A stretch of DNA of 64,000 bases from Gentiana macrophylla (Eukaryota > Streptophyta > Magnoliopsida > Gentianales > Gentianaceae): positions 360,001-424,000 of the forward strand of contig JAOBSW010001047.1 in the NCBI GenBank assembly GCA_026214975.1, read 5' to 3'. The notes under the pieces were generated by a model, which was given only the letters and a program-made list of their open reading frames with translations, had not been told where the DNA came from and searched no databases. Shown piece after piece: positions 22,607 to 34,740 of this stretch (the stretch's first letter is position 1; every line of letters begins with the position of its first letter). The position numbers and the translations under genes were made by a program.

Positions 22607-24824
22607 ACCACCCCCCACTTAGCGTTTGCTCGCCCTCGAGCAAAATAAGCATTTTAAAAGATACCAAAAGAGTCAACGTTACATGCGTAGGTCAAGTTAA
22701 TCACACATCCAAGACAATCGACGAGTAAAAGAAATATATTCCACTTAACGCTACCTTATCAAGCAAACAAGATGTGTGTGTATGAATAGCTTCTCCACAT
22801 TTAACACGGTTCACCGGTTTGGATTATGGACGCTAGGTTAGTACGACTACACCATAGGCTCACACTTCATAAGCATCTCCACTAATCGGGGCCAACCGAG
22901 GCTAAGTAAGGTCAAGTAGGACTTGCACGGTTGTAACGTTAGGCTAGGGACGGGGCTAACCGAAGGGAATTTTCTGGGGAATAAACAAGAGAGAGACAAA
23001 ACGAGCAAGCTTAATCACGGGGTGTAACAAGACAAACATAACTAGCTCTACCCTCCTCTAGCTAGCTCACAACGAGCCTAGAAACATGATTCATTAAATA
23101 AAATGCCATATCGCACTATGTCTCAAGTGTAATGAGGCAAAAATGTATAAGAATCATGTTTCTCTACTAAGGATTCATCCCAAACACCAACATCATATAA
23201 CAAATCAAAACATGAGTCCTAAAACACTTGGCTTTCTTTGACTCAACCTTTATTACACTTTTATTGACTTTATTGCAAGCTTTCTTTGATTGATTTCATT
23301 TTCTTTTAGCTCTTTTCTTCTTCTTTTTTTCTTCTTCTTTTTAAATTTTTTTTTCAAGAAATTTTTTTGAATTTAGAAAGCTGTATTATACAAATTAAAT
23401 AGGTTTGAGTCAAAGGCCATCATGTACATACTATATCAAAATGAGCTTCTACCCTCCAAATCGTGAAAATAGGTCGTAAAAACCAACTCCTCTATACAAA
23501 CAAACCACTCTACCACCCCACACTTGCTTTAGGAAGTGTACTCGAAGTGAAAAGATTAAGCTTAACTCGTAGGGTGTTCAAGGGAATGTAGACCACAAAT
23601 AAGGCTTGGGGGTCGGGAAATTACTGGCTAAATACGAATGGCTAAGTGTCGGATGGGGGTCTAACCATCCTACCAAGGCTTAGAGGGGTTACTGTGGAAT
23701 ATGTCATGGGATGGCTATTTGGCTCTAGTTAGGTCAAAGAAATGCCATAACTGTCGTCCCAAACTCTACCAAGATCGGCCTTTCTATTTCGTCTCGAAGT
23801 GAATGGTATGAGTTCTAGGTAGCCGAATTGTGCCTGAGCCTACCATAATCGGTCACTAGGTACCATGGTTCATGAAATCAAAGCTATACGTGCATAAAAA
23901 TCCCGTCTCCAAGATATGGTAGTAAGCCAAGTAACATGCATTCAAACATTCACTAAACCATTTATCTTATCAATGTGGAGACTCAACACACGAATGTGAC
24001 ATCAAAACCTTGAAAAAATTTAAAAATTGCTCAAATCTTACTGAAGAAGCGACCAAACACTAAGCATACAACACAATGGCTCAAAGAATAACGACGTGCA
24101 TAACAGTAGCTAAGCCTACCACCCCCCACTTTAAATGCAACACTGTCCTCAGTGTGTGAATGATAAAGGAAAGAAGGCTTAGCTGAACCCGGCAGAAAGG
24201 CGCAAACCATGTACGTGTAATTGCCAGTCAAGCTCATCGAAAATCTACACCAGGAGGAAAGAAAAACCAAGAAACACATGCACGGGGAACAGCCACCGTG
24301 CCAAAAACAGGCAATAGATAACGAGATATAAAGAAAAGATTCAATGTCATAAACACTATCATAGCGAAACCAAAAGTACCAAACTTGGATCACATGAGAT
24401 GAAAAGTTAATAAAAAGAGAAGCGTCGTCCATGCATAAAATATGTGCCAAAATAATAACAACCCAAGTATGGTATGGGAATGGAAAGGAAGTTTTCACCC
24501 GAGAGCTCTTTTCTTAGGCCAAATTTCTCCACTCTTTTACCAAAGACTCACTCCTAACCTAATCAAACAAAGAAAAAGTGGGTTGCCTCCCACAAGCGCC
24601 TTTGTTTTACGTCATTGGCTTGACTTATTAAGAAACTAAAAGAAAAGCAACAAAGCATGAGTGAAATGAAAGAAAAAAATTGCACATCTTTTGCTCAATA
24701 GCATCAAGAACATGGCAATTAAAAAAAACTTTCATCCACTTTTATTTAGCACAACAAAAAAAAACATCTACCTAAAACATTATAAGTTTAAAGTCCTTAG
24801 TTCGACTCTCTATCCCCAACAATG
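22607..24824 (-). other. E2 3' non-coding internal region
   Basis: Contains the polypurine tract (22607-22620), the hairpin at 22625-22644, a weaker third polypurine-like tract at about 23512-23540, a second hairpin module at 24122-24155 and the post-ORF motif at 24578-24626. Apart from these I see no coding sequence; the region is AT-rich with pyrimidine runs near 23300. Confidence 0.7.
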
Positions 24825-25625
24825 CTAAGGATAGTTATACCAAAGGAGAGAAAACCACCGTTGCGTCTCCCTACACACATAAGAATTGAGCACACCTTTA
24901 AAATAGGACAAGAAAAATAAAGAGCTCAATCCCCACCACCGAGATTGGTTCAAGAAATTCACCGCATAACTCAATGAATTCAACCTCCCAGAATGAGAGC
25001 ATATGGCAAGTAACAAAGATTCAAGCACCAAGCAATAACATTTTGGCTCAACCACAACATCAACATATTCTATATGATCCACGCCCACAATTTTTTCAAT
25101 AAAGTTCAAAGGAGAAGGAATAAATGATTCACTAGTAGCATGATTCATACCTTCTTCATAACACTCGTGATGGGTGATTACCTCAAGAGTCGATGGAGGA
25201 GTAAATGAAATTTCATCATTTTTAGCACTCATCTCAACCTTCCTCTTCACAATCAATTGCTCTACCCGGTTCTCCAAGTTCTTTAATTCCATTTGAAGAG
25301 TAGTAGAATTCGTTTTAATATCCATCAACTCCCGACCTTGCTCTTGCAAAGATCGGCCTTGCTCTTGCAAAGTCTTGTTGATTTGCTCCAATAACCTATC
25401 GGTCGTACTCTTTTGTGGAGGGGGAGGTATTTGTGAAGGTTGAGCATATTGCAAATAGGCATTGGTGTGTTGAAACTGAGAACTTGGAGGATTCCCCCAC
25501 TCATTGTTGTTTGGTGATGTGTATGGGTTGAATTGATAATATGGTTGAGATCCAAAACCCATACCACCAAAATTAAAGTCTCCAAATGAGTAGGGAGAAG
25601 AACCATTATGTCCATATGGATCCAT
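24825..25625 (-). CDS. E2 internal ORF, Q/Y-rich protein of unknown function
   Basis: 266 codons from the ATG at 25625, about 175 bases after the PBS, where gag would normally begin. The N-terminal 90 residues are rich in Gly, Tyr, Pro, Asn and Gln (for example MDPYGHNGSSPYSF). Residues about 85-140 look like a coiled coil, with a repeated EQGR segment and an LENRVEQLIVKRK helix. The rest is acidic and then less ordered. It has no zinc knuckle and no protease or RT motif. The arrangement and the LENR helix match the ORF of E3, so the two are probably homologous. I do not recognise the family; a degenerate or substitute Gag is one possibility. Confidence 0.6.
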   Translation of the reverse strand: MDPYGHNGSSPYSFGDFNFGGMGFGSQPYYQFNPYTSPNNNEWGNPPSSQFQHTNAYLQYAQPSQIPPPPQKSTTDRLLEQINKTLQEQGRSLQEQGRELMDIKTNSTTLQMELKNLENRVEQLIVKRKVEMSAKNDEISFTPPSTLEVITHHECYEEGMNHATSESFIPSPLNFIEKIVGVDHIEYVDVVVEPKCYCLVLESLLLAICSHSGRLNSLSYAVNFLNQSRWWGLSSLFFLSYFKGVLNSYVCRETQRWFSLLWYNYP

Positions 25626-25798
25626 ACACTGCAATTCAAGGGAACAACAAGAACACAATCACGGTATCCAGTCCCACCACCGCAATATGTGGTGTGACAC
25701 TTCAACAAAAATCCAACATCAAGGAAAAAAAACAAGAAAATTAAAAAAAAAAAACCTAAGCCTAAGTCTTCCAATGACTTGAGAGATATCGATTAGAT

Positions 25799-25816
25799 TC
25801 CCCGGCAACATCGCCA
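25799..25816 (-). other. E2 primer-binding site
   Basis: In sense TGGCGATGTTGCCGGGGA, the Athila-type PBS with two changes, seven bases from the 5' LTR start at 25824. Confidence 0.8.
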
Positions 25817-25823
25817 GAAAACT

Positions 25824-27490
25824 TGATGGCCAAAATAGTGACGGTCCAACTTTAATCGGCAGAGTAACGAGTCGGATGCACTATAGTAGTGATCAAGGTC
25901 GTATCGAATACCAAAGTCGTTTTCGAATTTAGTTTAGGTCAACCAAGATGTTTCGAGTTCAATTATACTAAACGGTATGTAGATTGAGGAAAATGAAAGA
26001 TATAAAGAGAAACATAGCCAAACCATGATCTAATTGATTACTTTCGCACCTCTAACCGATTGACTCGGGAATGGAACTAACCAACCTACCAACCTAACAC
26101 TTATATCAACTCATTCATTGGTGCGAACTCCTAAGCTAGTGTTAGACGCCATGCAACAATCAAACACCCTTTGCCCGGTTCAACAGTCCGCCTTTAAGGA
26201 TTTAATTGACCGAAACAAGATTAACACACTAGAGTTGCTCGATTTCACAACCGATTGAACCTCACTCCCTAATCAATCTAAACAACTCAGTTGATTATAA
26301 GAAATGATCTTAAAACCCCTTTTCTCACACCCCTTCGCAACATACATTTATAAAAGTGGTGTGTGTGGTCATGAACTAGGTGATCAATCTAATTCAAGCA
26401 TTAAGAACAATTTTTAAGACATGAATTCATCAATATAACAATAATTAAGCACTACCCATTCCCAATTTCATCAATTAAAGGGTGATTTCTTCAATCGTCA
26501 CATGATTTGACTATGATATGTTTAGCTACTCATAATAAAACAAGAAACAACAATCAAAGAAATGATTAAAGCCATTAATCAAGAGAAGAAATGAAATTAA
26601 TTACCAAAAACGCAGAAAAGTTGTGGGTACATCAATCTTCATCCAAACCCATTGTCACTTGGGGAAGAAGACCTCAAAACACCAACAAGAAAGAGGGAAA
26701 TCTATGCTAAATTGTGTTTAATCTAAGAGAAAGAGTGAAAGAAGAGCTAATCTATGGGAGAAAAGTGATGAAAATCGACCTAAGGGAGTCCTAATTAAGT
26801 CTAGGTATGAGTTCATATGAAATGGGGGTGAAAAATCTGTTTAAAAGCGCCCAAAAATGTGTAGATAAAGCAGTTTTGGCGTGCCCCAAAGTCCTCGGCG
26901 CGCGCTGAAACTGTTCTGTGACTCTGGGAACTCTCTGTATCAACTTGGCGCGCCCCAAAGTCTTCAGCGCGCGCCAAAATTCCTGGACTGATGCAGCTTC
27001 AGTAATCTGGAAATATCTTTGCGTGTAGAGCTCCGATTTGAGTGATTCAAAGTGCGTTAGAAAGCTCATTCAATTTTCAAAAACTTTTATGAAGAACACA
27101 AGTCCAGAAAATGCTTGTACATGGGATAAAATTGCTGATTAAGTGAACGTATGGTGAAAGCAACAACTATTTTTTATCCGTTTCCATTCCCAGCTCCGGT
27201 TTCGTCTTTCTAAGCCTCATGCCTTAACTTCCGGGTTCACGAGTCACCTATTTCCTATATCACAACATTCAAACACATACCGAGCATAATTCCACAAGAT
27301 AAATAGGTCTCGAAAAGGGTCAAAATACCGTAAAATGGTGATATTTTCCATCTATTTGACGGTTTGCCTCAAAATGAGTGTGCAATGTATTTTGCCCTAT
27401 AAATGGTCTAAAAGTACCCAATATAAGCCAAAAGTGTCATAAATGGGGGTTAAAACATGCACCGAAGCATAGTAAAGTTGACTCTCATCA
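25824..27490 (-). repeat. E2 right LTR (5' LTR in sense)
   Basis: 1667 bp, TG...CA. Aligns with 14697-16115 plus 22446-22606. The TATA-like element is weak (about 26839, TTTAAACAG in sense). The GGCGCGCC-type GC-rich block at about 26878-26985 lies upstream of it. The conserved LTR block at about 25857-25905 is shortened by a small deletion relative to the left LTR. Confidence 0.92.
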
Positions 27491-27495
27491 AGTGG

Positions 27496-28930
27496 TCTAG
27501 GACTGTCAGGGTCGACAGGTGTATCAGTGGTGTTGTTGTTCATGACACTAGGTGTCACTGGTGGTCTGACTTCCCCAGAAAGTAACTCCTCGAGTACAAA
27601 TTTACTTCGAGGTTTGAAGTCTTTCATAAATTGATCCTCGAGAAAAGTGGCGTTAGTTGAAATTATCACCCTCTGATCTTCTGGATCATAGAACAGACCT
27701 CCTCTTGTTCCTTGTGCATACCCTACAAACAGACATACTTTCGTACGTGCTTGCAATTTGCTAGTCTTGTCAACCAAAGACATGTGCGGACACCCCATAT
27801 ACGGTAGTAGCGCAAACTAGGTTTACTCCCACTCCATAACTCAAGAGGCGTTTTCTCGACAGACTTTGACGGCACCATATTTAGAATACGGACCGCTATT
27901 TGAAGGGCATGTCCCCAAAAGGACACTGGCAGTGACGCGTAGCTCATCATGGATCTGACCATGTCTATTAAAGTCCTGTTTCTCCGCTCAGCAACTCCGT
28001 TTTGCTGAGGCGTTCTGGACGCAGAACGTTGGGAACAAATCCCATGTTCCAAAAGGTAGTCAGTGAAATCAGTATCCATGTACTCACCTCCGCGATCAGA
28101 GCGAAGGCATTTCAAAGACTTGCCCAATCGCCTTCAAACTTCGCTGGAATTCCTTAAACTTTCCAAAAGCTTGATTTCTGCAGTAGATAAACATATCCGA
28201 ATCTCGAGTAGTCGTCAATGAAAGTCACAAAATACTCAAATCGCCTCTAGCCTGTACATTCATCGGACCACACAGATCTGAATGTATCAATTCTAGAGGT
28301 TCTTTGGCCCTATTACCCTTTGACGTGAAGGGACGCTTAGTCATTTTTCCCTCTAGGCAAGATTCGCAGACTGGCAATGAGTCAACATATAACTCACTTA
28401 AAGGACCGATTTTGGCCAGTCTTTTGATTCTTTCCAAGGAAATATGACCTAGCCTAAGGTGCCAAAGATATGTTTTATCTTCGTGAGAAACTTTCTGCCT
28501 TTTAGCAGAACTTTGATGTGCTACTTTAAACATTTCAGTATTAAGCAGTGGAGTATCGGTTGGTTTAATGACATACAGTCCGTTTTCTAATATTGCAGAA
28601 CACAAGTTACGTCCATTTCTGGAAATAACAATCTTATTATACTCAAAAGATAAAGATAAAATTGTTCTTGAAAAACAGACATAGAAATTAAATTTCTTCT
28701 AAAGTGCGGAATATAAAAGGCATGGTCCAACTTAAGGACTTTATTTCCTAACATTAAACGAACTACTCCCACTGCTTTTGCTGAAACTACTGCTCCGTTG
28801 CCAACTCTCATCACATGTACCCCATCCTCTAGCTCCTCATACGAACTAAGGATCTGCAAAGAAGAACAAAGATGGTTAGTAGCTCCAGAATCTAGTATCC
28901 AAGTTGATTTTAGCTACACTGTAGGATTCC
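27496..28930 (-). pseudogene. Copia M protease, GAG-pre-integrase and integrase (broken)
   Basis: Aspartic protease is recognisable at about 28915 (ILDSGATNH), but the frame from gag is broken just before it. The GAG-pre-integrase domain follows (YLWHLRLGHISLERI and the C-x2-C in LPVCESCLEG, about 28480-28360). The integrase core has its first Asp in HSDLCGPM, the second in RSDRGGEY (about 28105) and Glu in NGVAERRNRTL (about 28005). Frameshifts lie near 28650, 28240, 28135 and 27800. The C-terminal part reaches E2 at 27496 and its frame continues at 14691. Integrase would insert the cDNA of M; here it is inactive. Confidence 0.88.
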
Positions 28931-29807
28931 AAGACAAGTAAATTACCTGTCTTATCCTGCGCCTTGTTTGCCTGGCCCTTTCCTTCCTTCACCTCTTTTA
29001 GATGTTTCGGGCAATGCTTGCGCCAATGCCCTACTTCTCCACAGTGAAAGCACTTACCCTTAGGTTTGGAAGGAGTTGCCTTTTTCCCTTTCTTCTTCAT
29101 AGGCTTTGATTTATGTTCTTTCACAGGCTTGGCTTTCGGCTTTCCCTTTGTCCCTTTGTTTGACGACTTAGCTTCAGCCAAATTGGCTTCAGCTTTCTTT
29201 TCCCCTTCTCGGGCCCGGTTGTTAGACTGGAAACCCTCGAATATCTGCAGCTCATTGATCAACCGTGTCAAGTCAAACTTAAGCTTGTTCATGACATAGT
29301 TGGTCTTGAACTGTAATAAATCAGGCGAGAGTGATTCGAGAATCATGCTCACCTGAGTCACTTCGTCAAACTTGGAACCGTGATTCTCAGCATCATCGAA
29401 GTAATTGATCATGTTCATTACAAGACCCGTTACTGACTGACCCTTCCTCATCTTCGGCGTTCTGACCATCCCGGCGACCTCATGTCGGGCCTGATCAGAA
29501 AGTGAGCCGAACAGGGAAACAAGGTGTTGCATCATTTCTTTTGCAGTGCCAAAGTTCTTACATTTGGTCCTTATGATCTCCGACATTGAGGATAACATGA
29601 TGCCCCGCGCTTTATTGTCTGCCTCAGTCCACTTCTGCCGATTTTCTTTTTCGGCTTTGGAAGACTGAGCGGTAAGTGCTGGAATAGCCGAAGTCAAGGT
29701 GTGTTGAACATTTTCAAAGACAAGAACAACGTTGAGGTTACTTTTCCACTTTGAAAAATTGTTGCGGTCAACTTATCATTTAACAGTAAAGAAATTTGAG
29801 ACGACAT
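28876..29807 (-). pseudogene. Copia M gag (frameshifted)
   Basis: The likely ATG is at 29807 (MSSQISLLLNDKLT). One frameshift at about 29755 leads into the long frame (FSKWKSNLNVVLV) that runs to 28876. That frame holds the copia Gag core (about 29640-29250), a Lys-rich linker and the CCHC zinc knuckle CFHCGEVGHWRKHC (about 29060-29020). Family members bind and package the element RNA in virus-like particles. The frame ends without joining the protease, and the protease reading begins one frame over at about 28920. Confidence 0.85.
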
Positions 29808-30726
29808 GAAGCTGTAAAGTAAAATGACAGAAATTAGATTCAAGTTCATACACTACTAATAAATTTTAGGAACTATAAACTAAGTACTTATAGTCTATCC
29901 TACCATTCCAAGGACTTAATCTAATGCCTCAGTGCCGCCTTAGGGTAGGTCAAAGAGGTTTCGATTAATATTGAAGATCAAATTGAGAATCGAACATCTC
30001 ATTTGTGATCGTCAATCACCTTTCCTTTTTCAGCCAAGGTACTACAAAAATACCCTTTATGAGTGTGACCTACTGTTTCAGATTTTTAGGTAGACCCCGA
30101 GTGTTCCGCCTTAGGGACTGTCAGTGACCCGGAGAGTACCCAAAATCCTATCCTTTCGGAGACCAAGCCTTGAATTTTGATAGCGGTGAAGGCCTTCCTT
30201 AGGGGGCCAAAATCAAAGCCGGCATGAGGCGTCACCATTCTCTCATGTTGCTTGTGTCAACAGTAGAGGCCGTGGGGTCGGCTGTCGCCTCTCCCGCTCC
30301 CACTCCATATTTTGAAAAAGTGGTGGGTTTACTGATCACGTTTTTGGACTTGATGTTACATTAAGGAACAATAAATCACAGGCCCGAATGGTGTCGGTTA
30401 TGTGGGCTAGCCCACCCGACCCATTCGTTGGAACATATGTGGCCGTCGGACGGGTCAAGACTAGGGGAGCTCCGTTGAGCCGTAGTGGCTCTTCGGATGG
30501 CTCACCTTGCCGGACCCCGTGCAAAGCGCCACACGTGGAGGGTGAAGTCGATCGAGCCGTAGCTACTGTTGACCACCCAACCGTGGTTAAACCACTTTCG
30601 AACCATGTTTGCCCGAGATTATCCAATCCTTAAACATCAAACTTTCACATAGACACTACAGAACAAAAACGTAATTTCGTCTAGGTAAGGTGGAATTCAC
30701 CGAGAATCCAACACCTTAACTACAAG
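29808..30726 (-). other. Copia M leader region, no PBS found
   Basis: Non-coding stretch between gag and the 5' LTR remnant. The expected copia PBS (TGGTATCAGAG in sense) is absent. At 30726 similarity to the LTR stops about 1.35 kb short of its expected end, so a deletion removed the LTR 3' part and the PBS. Short ORFs here (for example at 30336-30626) have no recognisable product. Confidence 0.6.
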
Positions 30727-30820
30727 AAATTCAGAATAAATCGGTCCAGTCCTATATGAATGCCATCATATATAAATGCCCCACGTAGGTACCTTCTACC
30801 GACAGTCCGGGTAAGACTAT
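30727..30820 (-). repeat. Copia M 5' LTR remnant, proximal piece
   Basis: Matches 12570-12660 of the 3' LTR. It continues in 38580-38856 on the far side of E3, with actat at 30816-30820 as the target duplication. Confidence 0.85.
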
Positions 30821-32648
30821 TGATTGGAGCTTGAAATCTACCCTTTCAAAAACAATTTGTAAAGACTCGAAACCGTGGGTAAACTAACTCTCTAACCGGT
30901 AGTGTACCGGGTCGATTGTTAGAATAGCCACAGGAGTACGAGGTCGATCCCAAGGGAAATATGGTTGTGAGTACCAAAGCGAATGTGTGTCTCAGTCTAG
31001 GCGATCAAAGTTGTTGGAATGTTTGTATACTACAACTACACTAAAGATAGAAAAGAAAGAAAGAAGATTAAACTACTTGGTTTTAAAGATAGATTAAAGG
31101 ACATAGCCGAACCACGATCAAAATAGCTACTTTCAACCCCAAGGATAGACAAAACCGGGAATGTGTAGTAAGACAAACGGACTCTTGCATTCAATTTCAT
31201 GGGTGCAAACTCCTAATCCCGGTGCAAGGTCTGAACAACTCTCTCCTAACACCTTAAGCCATGTTAACTACTCTTCCCTAAGGAAAATTCACTAACAAGT
31301 CGTGTTTTGCACTAGAGCCGCTTAAACGTGAAAACGAGTAACCTCATTTTGAGCTCGACTTAACAACTAAACCGAGTCTACGCCGTGATCTTAGAACCCC
31401 TTTTCCCACACCCCTCTATCTGAACAACTCTCAAGAGTGATGTGTGTGATTTTTGACCTAGGTAGCTAATCTAGCCCAAATCCGTTATAACAAGTTCTAA
31501 GACGTGAAATATGCAAGATACAATAATAAAAAGCACTACCCACTCCCAATTTCATCACCCAAGGGGTGATTTCACCAAATTTCACATGATTCAACTATGT
31601 TAAATTTAGCTACACATTATAAAGCATGAAATAACAATCAATGAAGAGATTAAAGCCATAAAACAAGGAAATAAGTGAAATTGATTACTGAGAACGTAGA
31701 AATTCGAGTTTACATCAAGCTCCTTCCACACCCATGTCACTTGGGAAGAAGAAGAAGATCCAAAATACAAAATCCAAGAGAGTTAAGCAAGAATCTAAGC
31801 TAGATTATGTTTAATCTAAGAGAAATTGAAGTAAGAAAGAGTTTAGAAGAGCTAAAAGGGAGGAATTTCGAGCTATAGTAATGGTTAGGGTTGAAGGAGA
31901 GGCGACTTCTGCTTAAAATCTGTGTAAAAAAGTATATATAGGTGGGAAAAATCTGCAGAAAACGACCTCCAAACGCGCGTTTCAGCTCCCAGCACTCTGT
32001 ACATGAAAAAAACGTCCGAAACGCGCGTTTGAAAGCTCCAAACGCGCGTTTGAAAGCCCAAACGCGCGTTTGAAATCCCAAACGCACGTTTGAAAGCTCC
32101 AAACGCGCGTTTTAGATGATGCAGTTTTCTGGCTACAGTAAAACCATGATATCTTCGCGTGTAGAACTCCGATTTGAGTGATTCAAAATGCGTTGGAAAG
32201 ATCTTTCAATTATCTACAACTTTAATGAAGAGACCATGACCAGAAAATTCCTCCATCATAGGTAAAAGGTCTTCTGAACAGAATGTGGCGTGAGGACACC
32301 AACTATTTTTCTTCCTTTTCTTCATCTTTCTTCTTCCTTGGCTCATTCTTGCACCTTGATCATACTTCTCATCATAAATATTCGCCTTCCGGATTCTCGT
32401 GACACCTAGACCCTACAATCTCATGAACGAACAAGACACACAAACGATTCCGGAGGGTAAAAGTGCTCGGAATGAGGTTAATATCAATAAAAAAAGGTAG
32501 TAAACCATCAAAGCGACGGAATTACTCCCCGTGTTATAAACTCACGATATTACCCCAAAAACGGTCTAGAAACACCAAGAAACGTGCTAAAAGTGGGATA
32601 AATGGGGGTGGAAAATGCACCGGAATCACGTAAAGTTGACCCCCATCA
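30821..32648 (-). repeat. E3 left LTR (3' LTR in sense)
   Basis: 1828 bp. TATATATA at 31933-31940. Array of six AAACGCGCGTTT-type palindromes at 31971-32113, immediately upstream in sense. Conserved LTR block at about 30893-30958. Confidence 0.93.
31971..32113 (-). promoter_or_regulatory. CpG-rich palindrome array, E3 left LTR
   Basis: Six copies of AAACGCGCGTTT (one AAACGCACGTTT), several separated by GAAAGCTCC or GAAAGCCC, between 30 and 175 bp upstream of the TATA box. The right LTR array at 37894-38040 also has six copies but a different internal arrangement, so copies are gained and lost. Confidence 0.6.
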
Positions 32649-34740
32649 ACCACCCCACACTTAGCCTTTGCTCATCCTCGAGTAAACTAGACATTTTAAA
32701 ACAAACCTAGGGATTCAACTTTGTGATGTAGGTGCTACTACTCACACTCTCGAGGTGACCCCAATGTAAGAAACACGAACATATACATACCGGTATAACA
32801 TTATCAAGAAAATGGAGTGTGTGTGGTGCCAAGCTAAAGCCAAGTGCTCAAAGTGATTGTCGGGGCTTGAATCCCGACCAAATGTCTACCAACCATTTCA
32901 TACCACTAGCCTCTCCACTAATCAAGGTCACTAAGTTTGGACACGATCAGGTAGGACTTGAAAGGTTATAATGTTAGGCTAGGGTGATTCCGGTTGATCG
33001 AAAAGGATATTTTGGGAACTGGAGAAAAAGAAGTACGAGTGAACCTAATCAACAAGTGTACCACCTTATTCCTACCATACAAACCACCCAAACTCCTCTT
33101 TGATTAATTTAACACTTTGGGAACCATAGGATACTAACATACCCGAACTCATTGCCACACTCAACTATGTTTCAAGTGTCATGAGGCGAGATCGAATACA
33201 TTAGCACCTATCTCACTATCCCAACCCCTAACATCATAAAAATCACTTCCGAGCTCATTCCTTTGATTCCAACTCTTTATTCCAATCTACTCCAAACTTT
33301 TATTCAATGAGAGCTAATTTATTTTGAACTTTGATTGATCTCTCTTTTCTTTTCTGTTTTTTTTTTTTTTGGAAAGAAAGAAGGAATTTCACAGATTTTT
33401 CTTTTCTTTTTGGGCCAAACCCAAACACTAGGCCCAACCGAGCTCCTCTTCTCCTTATAGCTCCAAACCGATGAAACACCAAACCTCATTTCCCCCACCC
33501 CACACTTGCCTTAGCAAGTGTGGCCTAACAACAGACTAAGTCCACTCGTAGGGTATAAATGAAGGAAATGTGACCAAAATTACGGCTCAAGGTAGGTTTC
33601 TGACTAAGCGACAAAACGGCTATAAAACGAATGGTGGTCAGACCATTCTATCAAGGCTGAGAGGGGCTACGAAGAGTTAATGTTGGGATAATGCTTATTT
33701 GGCTATGGTTGGTCAAAGAGACGCCATGACCGTCATCCCGTATCCTACTTAGGTGAACCTTTCTATTTCGCCTCGAGACTAGTGGTATGTGAGGTGGTAG
33801 AAATCAAATTGTGCACAGAGTGTAGCTTACGTGAAATTAATAAACTCCATTCTCAAGATAATATCAAACCGCATGTACATGTTCGGGATCCCGACTAAGG
33901 TGATCACCACTCGAATGTGAAGATAACACACATAACACGGTGTTGAAAACCCTTGAAAAATTTTAAAATTTTACCCAAAAATCGACTCAAGCCCGGTCAT
34001 AGGCCAAGTATATCACATATATAGCACATTTAACATCAAAAACAAGAAAACGGCTAAGTCTCCCACCCCACACTTAAACGAAACACTGTCCTCAGTGTGT
34101 GAGAGAGAAAAGAAAAGAAGACTTAGCTGTTTGATCAAAAACCGGCAGAAAGGCGCACTGGTAGTCCACGTGACATCTTCTGGTAAGCTCCATCTCGAGT
34201 CTCTAAAACCATAAAAAAAAAAACCAAGGCAAACACATGCACGGGAAAAATCCACGTGCCAAAAGATGGTGATAGATACGAGATATATAAAAATAGAAGC
34301 CATGCAAAAAACAAAGTATCAAAGTTGATAATCAAAAGAAACACAGAGCATCCACGCATAAAATAAGGCCACAGAGGCTCACATAAAAACATCCCCGTCT
34401 ACGTACAAGAGCCGGAACCAAAAGGAAATTCTCACCCCAACCTCTCTTTTAATACAAAACTCTCCCCTCTTGCACCCAAAGACCACTCCAAACAAATTAT
34501 TACTACCAAAAAGGTGGGTTGCCTCCCCCAAGCGCATTTGTTTTACGTCGTTGGCTCGACGGGATGACTTATACGGTGCCAATTTTTTCAAAGTTATACT
34601 ATTGGCACAGGTGAGAAAAGGTAGAAGTGCTTTGTTTAACGTCGTTAGCATCGACGTAGTGGCACTAAACGGACTCATATCTCAAACAACTCAAAACAAC
34701 AATTCAAATATTTTATTTCAAACAAGTATCACCAAAACCA
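32649..34740 (-). other. E3 3' non-coding internal region
   Basis: Three hairpin plus polypurine modules: at the PPT (32649-32686), at 33497-33522 (perfect 9-bp stem) and at 34064-34098 (6-bp stem, loop TCCT on plus). The post-ORF motif is at 34514-34560, with a partial second copy at 34626-34653. No coding sequence otherwise. Confidence 0.72.

Larger units (their letters stand above)
14697..27490 (-). mobile_element. Non-autonomous Athila-like LTR retrotransposon E2
   Basis: Termini TGATGGC and CTCTCATCA, duplications agtgg at 14692-14696 and 27491-27495, inserted between the integrase and RT parts of M. Left LTR: 14697-16115 plus 22446-22606 (interrupted by E1). Right LTR: 25824-27490. The right LTR carries about 85-100 bp (about 27133-27233) that the left lacks. 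The PBS at 25799-25816 and PPT at 22607-22620 set sense to minus. The internal region has one ORF of unknown function and no pol, so the element needed proteins from an autonomous relative. Confidence 0.92.

Noticed and set aside
24031..24498. Minus-strand ORF of 155 codons in E2
   Set aside because: Lies across the hairpin/polypurine module and has no domain; probably a chance frame in pyrimidine-rich DNA.
29066..29299. Plus-strand ORF opposite copia gag
   Set aside because: Shadow of the Lys-rich gag linker on the other strand.
30336..30626. Minus-strand ORF of 96 codons upstream of copia gag
   Set aside because: No recognisable motif, located in the leader, composition like non-coding sequence.
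31971..32113. Regularly spaced short repeats considered as a CRISPR array
   Set aside because: Short palindromes with near-identical spacers inside a plant LTR; CRISPR does not occur in plant nuclear genomes.
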